Assembly: GCA_017483805.1 (NCBI GenBank) | Contig: JAFUUL010000155.1 | Location: forward strand, 1 to 39,338 | DNA from: Prevotella sp. | Lineage (GTDB): Bacteria; Bacteroidota; Bacteroidia; Bacteroidales; Bacteroidaceae | Reading direction: 5' to 3' | Length of the DNA: 39,338 nt | In this document: positions 37,197-39,338 of the stretch, in pieces | Layout of the letters: every line of letters begins with the position of its first letter | Numbering within the stretch: the stretch's first letter is position 1 | Program-made: the position numbers and the translations under genes | The notes under the pieces: model-generated | What the model was told of the DNA's origin: nothing | The model's input: only the letters and a program-made list of their open reading frames with translations | The model's database searches: none

Positions 37197-37268
37197 GGTC
37201 GATTCATCTAATGGTTAGGATACAAGATTCTCAATCTTGGCATAGGGGTTCGATTCCCCTATCGACTA
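37197..37268 (+). tRNA. tRNA-Glu (anticodon CTC), copy 2
   Basis: Same 72 bases as copy 1, 108 bases downstream. Here CCA follows the discriminator at 37269-37271, so the 3' end is encoded. The 36-base spacer between the copies has no gene. Together with tRNA-Ser it forms one transcript ending at the terminator at 37277-37304. Confidence 0.93.
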
Positions 37269-37276
37269 CCAAAAGG

Positions 37277-37304
37277 AGCCTCAGAGTAATCTGGGGCTTT
37301 TTTT
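37277..37304 (+). terminator. Intrinsic terminator of the tRNA cluster
   Basis: AGCCTCAGA (37277-37285) pairs with TCTGGGGCT (37290-37298, one T-G pair), followed by seven T. It separates the tRNA genes from tcdA. Confidence 0.85.
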
Positions 37305-37325
37305 ATTAACTACACAGACAAACGC

Positions 37326-38126
37326 ATGACAAGTCATCCAATATTCAGACGAACGGAACTGCTGCTGGGCAACGAGGCGATGGAGCGAATCAGCCGCCAG
37401 CGAGTGATCATCTTCGGCGTGGGCGGCGTGGGGTCGTGGTGTGCCGAGAGCCTGGTGCGCTCCGGTATTCAGCATCTGACGATCGTAGACTCCGACCGCG
37501 TGTGCATCACCAATGTAAACCGCCAGTTGATGGCCACCATGCAAACCGTGGGCCAGGTGAAGGTGGAGGCCCTGCGCGAACGCCTGCTGGCCATCAACCC
37601 CAAAGCCGAGATTACGGCCCTGCAGCAGATATTCACCGAAGATACCGCCGAGAGTTTCACCATCGGCGACTACGACTACATCATCGATGCCATCGACTCG
37701 CTGAAGGACAAGGTGCTGCTCATCGAGATGGCTTGTCGCACGAAGGCCAAGTTCTTCTCGTCGATGGGGGCTGCACTGAAGATGGACCCCACACGAATCA
37801 AGGTGGCCGAGTTCTGGAAGGTGCAGGGAGACCCGCTTGCCCGTGCACTGCGCAAGAAGTTTAAGTCGCTCCAGCGGTTTCCCAAGCGCAAGTTTCTGTG
37901 CGTCTATTCCGACGAACTATTGCAGAACCGCGGGCACAACGCCACCTGCGGCACCGAACAGTGCATGTGCCCCAAAGCACAAAGCGGCCCTGGCGACCCT
38001 ACCCTGCTGAATCACGAATGGTGTTCGGCCAAGGCACAGATCAACGGCACCGTGGCCCACATCACGGCCATCTTCGGCTTCACGCTGGCAGGGCTGGTGA
38101 TGAAGGATGTGATGAGTGATGAGTGA
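37326..38126 (+). CDS. tcdA: tRNA threonylcarbamoyladenosine dehydratase TcdA
   Basis: An E1/ThiF-fold ATP-dependent enzyme that cyclises t6A37 to ct6A in tRNAs. The nucleotide-binding loop is VIIFGVGGVGSWCAESLVRSG, with the ThiF-type ITNVNRQLMA motif and DYIIDAIDSLKDK. A Cys cluster TCGTEQCMCP and the C-terminal GTVAHITAIFGFTLAG helix match TcdA/CsdL. Length 266 is normal. No promoter is seen in the 21 bases after the tRNA terminator, so it may depend on read-through. The stop codon lies inside the heptamer repeat that follows. Confidence 0.92.
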   Translation: MTSHPIFRRTELLLGNEAMERISRQRVIIFGVGGVGSWCAESLVRSGIQHLTIVDSDRVCITNVNRQLMATMQTVGQVKVEALRERLLAINPKAEITALQQIFTEDTAESFTIGDYDYIIDAIDSLKDKVLLIEMACRTKAKFFSSMGAALKMDPTRIKVAEFWKVQGDPLARALRKKFKSLQRFPKRKFLCVYSDELLQNRGHNATCGTEQCMCPKAQSGPGDPTLLNHEWCSAKAQINGTVAHITAIFGFTLAGLVMKDVMSDE

Positions 38127-38198
38127 TGAGTGATAAACGAAAAGTGATGAGTGGTTAGTCTTCCACCCATCACTTTTCACTTATCACTTATCACTTCC
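38109..38198. repeat. Mirrored heptamer repeats forming a terminator-like stem
   Basis: Four heptamers GTGATGA, GTGATGA, GTGATGA, GTGATAA (38109-38136) contain the tcdA stop. Four on the other side, CACTTTT, CACTTAT, CACTTAT, CACTTCC (38171-38198), run up to the stop codon of the convergent mutase gene. Between them AAAAGTGATGAGTGG (38140-38154) and CCACCCATCACTTTT (38163-38177) pair with one mismatch and an 8-base loop. It probably ends both transcripts. Confidence 0.75.
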
Positions 38199-39338
38199 TT
38201 AGAGTCCCAGGTCTTTCTTGATCTGCTCAATCTTCTCTTCAGCAGCCTTGGTGCAACGCTCGTAGCAGCCTGCGCACTTGAACGAGGGATCTTTGACCTC
38301 GGTGTAGAACTTGATCTTGGGCTCGGTGCCACTGGGACGCACGCTGATCTTGGTGCCGTCCTCGCAGAACCACTGCAGCACATTGCTCGTGGCGGGCATC
38401 TGGAGTTTCTCCACACGACCGTCGGCATACTTGGCCTCCAGCGTCTGGTAGTCTTTCACCAGGCAGACCTTCGAACCACCCAGCACCGTGGGCGGGTTGT
38501 TGCGGAAGTTGGTCATCATCTGCTTGATTTCGTCAGCACCGGTCTTGCCGGGACGCACCACGTTGATGGTCACCTCCTTCGAGAAGCCGTACTCAGCATA
38601 GATATCCATCAGCAGGTCGTAGAGGGTCTTGCCATTGTCGCGTGCCCAGGCTGCAATCTCGCAAATCAGGCAGATAGATGCAGGGGAGTCCTTGTCGCGC
38701 ACCTTGTCAAACGGCAGGAATCCGAACGACTCTTCGCCACCGCCGATATACTTCTTCTTGCCCTCGTTGATGCGAATCTCGTTGGCAATCCACTTGAAGC
38801 CCGTGTAGCAGTCCATATACTCCACGCCGTTCTTCTTGGCAATCTCGGCAATCACCTCGGTGGTAACGATCGTCTTCACCAGGAACTCGTTGCCCTTCAG
38901 TTGGCCCAGTTTCTTCTTGTTGGCGATGATGTACCAGCAGAACATCATGCAGGTCTGGTTGCCGTTCAGGATCTCCCACTCGCCCTTGGCGTTGCGGCAG
39001 ACGATGGCCAGACGGTCGGCATCGGGGTCGCTGGCGATGACCAGGTCGGCATTCAGGCGTGTGCCCAGTTTCATGCCCAGGGTCATGGCCTCGGCATTCT
39101 CGGGATTCGGGCTAACAACGGTGGGGAAGTTACCGTCGATGACCATCTGCTCGGGCACCACGTGAATGTTCTGGAAGCCCCATGAGCGCAGAGCCATCGG
39201 GATGATGACGCGGCCTGTGCCGTGCATGGGCGAATAGACGATGTTGAGGTCCTTCTGGCGCAGGATGACGTCCTGGTCGACCATAGCCTCGTGGACAGCC
39301 TGGATGTAGTCCCAGTCCATCTCACCGCCGATGGGAAT
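38199..39338 (-). CDS. Phosphohexomutase (phosphoglucomutase/phosphomannomutase), 5' end missing
   Basis: The C-terminal 379 residues of an alpha-D-phosphohexomutase; the gene continues past the right edge, so the catalytic serine domain is not seen. Visible motifs are the metal loop ASDPDADR, the sugar-binding loop YIGGGEESFGFL, and the phosphate loop RPSGTEPKIKFY, in the right order. Large bacterial phosphoglucomutases of this type interconvert glucose-1- and glucose-6-phosphate, but phosphomannomutase or phosphopentomutase activity cannot be excluded. It ends against the heptamer repeat shared with tcdA. Confidence 0.92.
   Translation of the reverse strand: MPIGGEMDWDYIQAVHEAMVDQDVILRQKDLNIVYSPMHGTGRVIIPMALRSWGFQNIHVVPEQMVIDGNFPTVVSPNPENAEAMTLGMKLGTRLNADLVIASDPDADRLAIVCRNAKGEWEILNGNQTCMMFCWYIIANKKKLGQLKGNEFLVKTIVTTEVIAEIAKKNGVEYMDCYTGFKWIANEIRINEGKKKYIGGGEESFGFLPFDKVRDKDSPASICLICEIAAWARDNGKTLYDLLMDIYAEYGFSKEVTINVVRPGKTGADEIKQMMTNFRNNPPTVLGGSKVCLVKDYQTLEAKYADGRVEKLQMPATSNVLQWFCEDGTKISVRPSGTEPKIKFYTEVKDPSFKCAGCYERCTKAAEEKIEQIKKDLGL

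Noticed and set aside
37103-37309. Repeated protein frame with two copies of MVRIQDSQSWHRGSIPLSTT
   Set aside because: It is the twin tRNA-Glu genes translated; the repeat is tRNA sequence.

Overview
The window looks like a chromosomal segment from a Bacteroidales bacterium, most likely Prevotella or a close relative. The genus is an inference. The evidence is the promoters (TTTG, 19-21 bases, TAnnTTTG, the Bacteroidetes sigma-ABfr type, seen at least six times), family markers such as DUF4924, DUF2027-Smr and DMP19, and an arabinose operon led by a NUDIX-type AraR. I see no phage, insertion sequence or CRISPR array. Most genes are housekeeping, with several unusual intergenic repeat structures.

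Layout. 1-605: non-coding, with two hairpins, a promoter reading off the left edge and a two-unit palindromic repeat. 606-3007 (minus): a peroxide-defence cluster made of a cytoplasmic glutathione peroxidase, an OhrR/MarR-type regulator, and an exported glutathione peroxidase fused to a flavin-reductase domain; a large inverted repeat covers its promoter. 3024-8600 (minus): a tight five-gene unit (LysE-type exporter, DUF4924, RfbD, TPR/SpoIIE phosphatase, RF3). 8661-10778 (plus): htpG behind a near-perfect sigma-54 promoter. 10941-11930 (plus): ROK glucokinase. 11981-20121 (minus): a six-gene unit (DMP19, SmpB, MetH, GHL10 hydrolase, DUF2027-Smr, NadE), mostly joined by ATGA overlaps.

20122-20604 is a non-coding divergent region with a four-unit palindromic array, a long GC-rich inverted repeat and the promoter of the arabinose operon. 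20605-31708 (plus) is that operon: aldose epimerase lipoprotein, MFS sugar porter, sodium/sugar symporter, AraR, AraD, AraA, AraB and transketolase. Together these import L-arabinose, convert it through L-ribulose and L-ribulose-5-phosphate to D-xylulose-5-phosphate, and pass it to the pentose phosphate pathway.

31709-32210 holds a candidate small minus-strand gene with its own promoter and hairpin, a 102-base inverted repeat, and the largest palindromic array. 32211-36863 (minus): a sugar kinase-uridylyltransferase fusion, methionine aminopeptidase, RNase P RNA and a YihY membrane protein. 36903-37304 (plus): tRNA-Ser(GCT) and two identical tRNA-Glu(CTC) genes with promoter and terminator. 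37326-38126 (plus): tcdA. 38199 to the right edge (minus): a phosphohexomutase cut by the window.

The most notable unexplained signal is a family of 17-base dyad-symmetric units repeated every 22 bases at three intergenic loci (544-582, 20199-20281, 32076-32158). A second is tandem repeats with a 7-base period, different in sequence at each site, placed exactly at gene ends.
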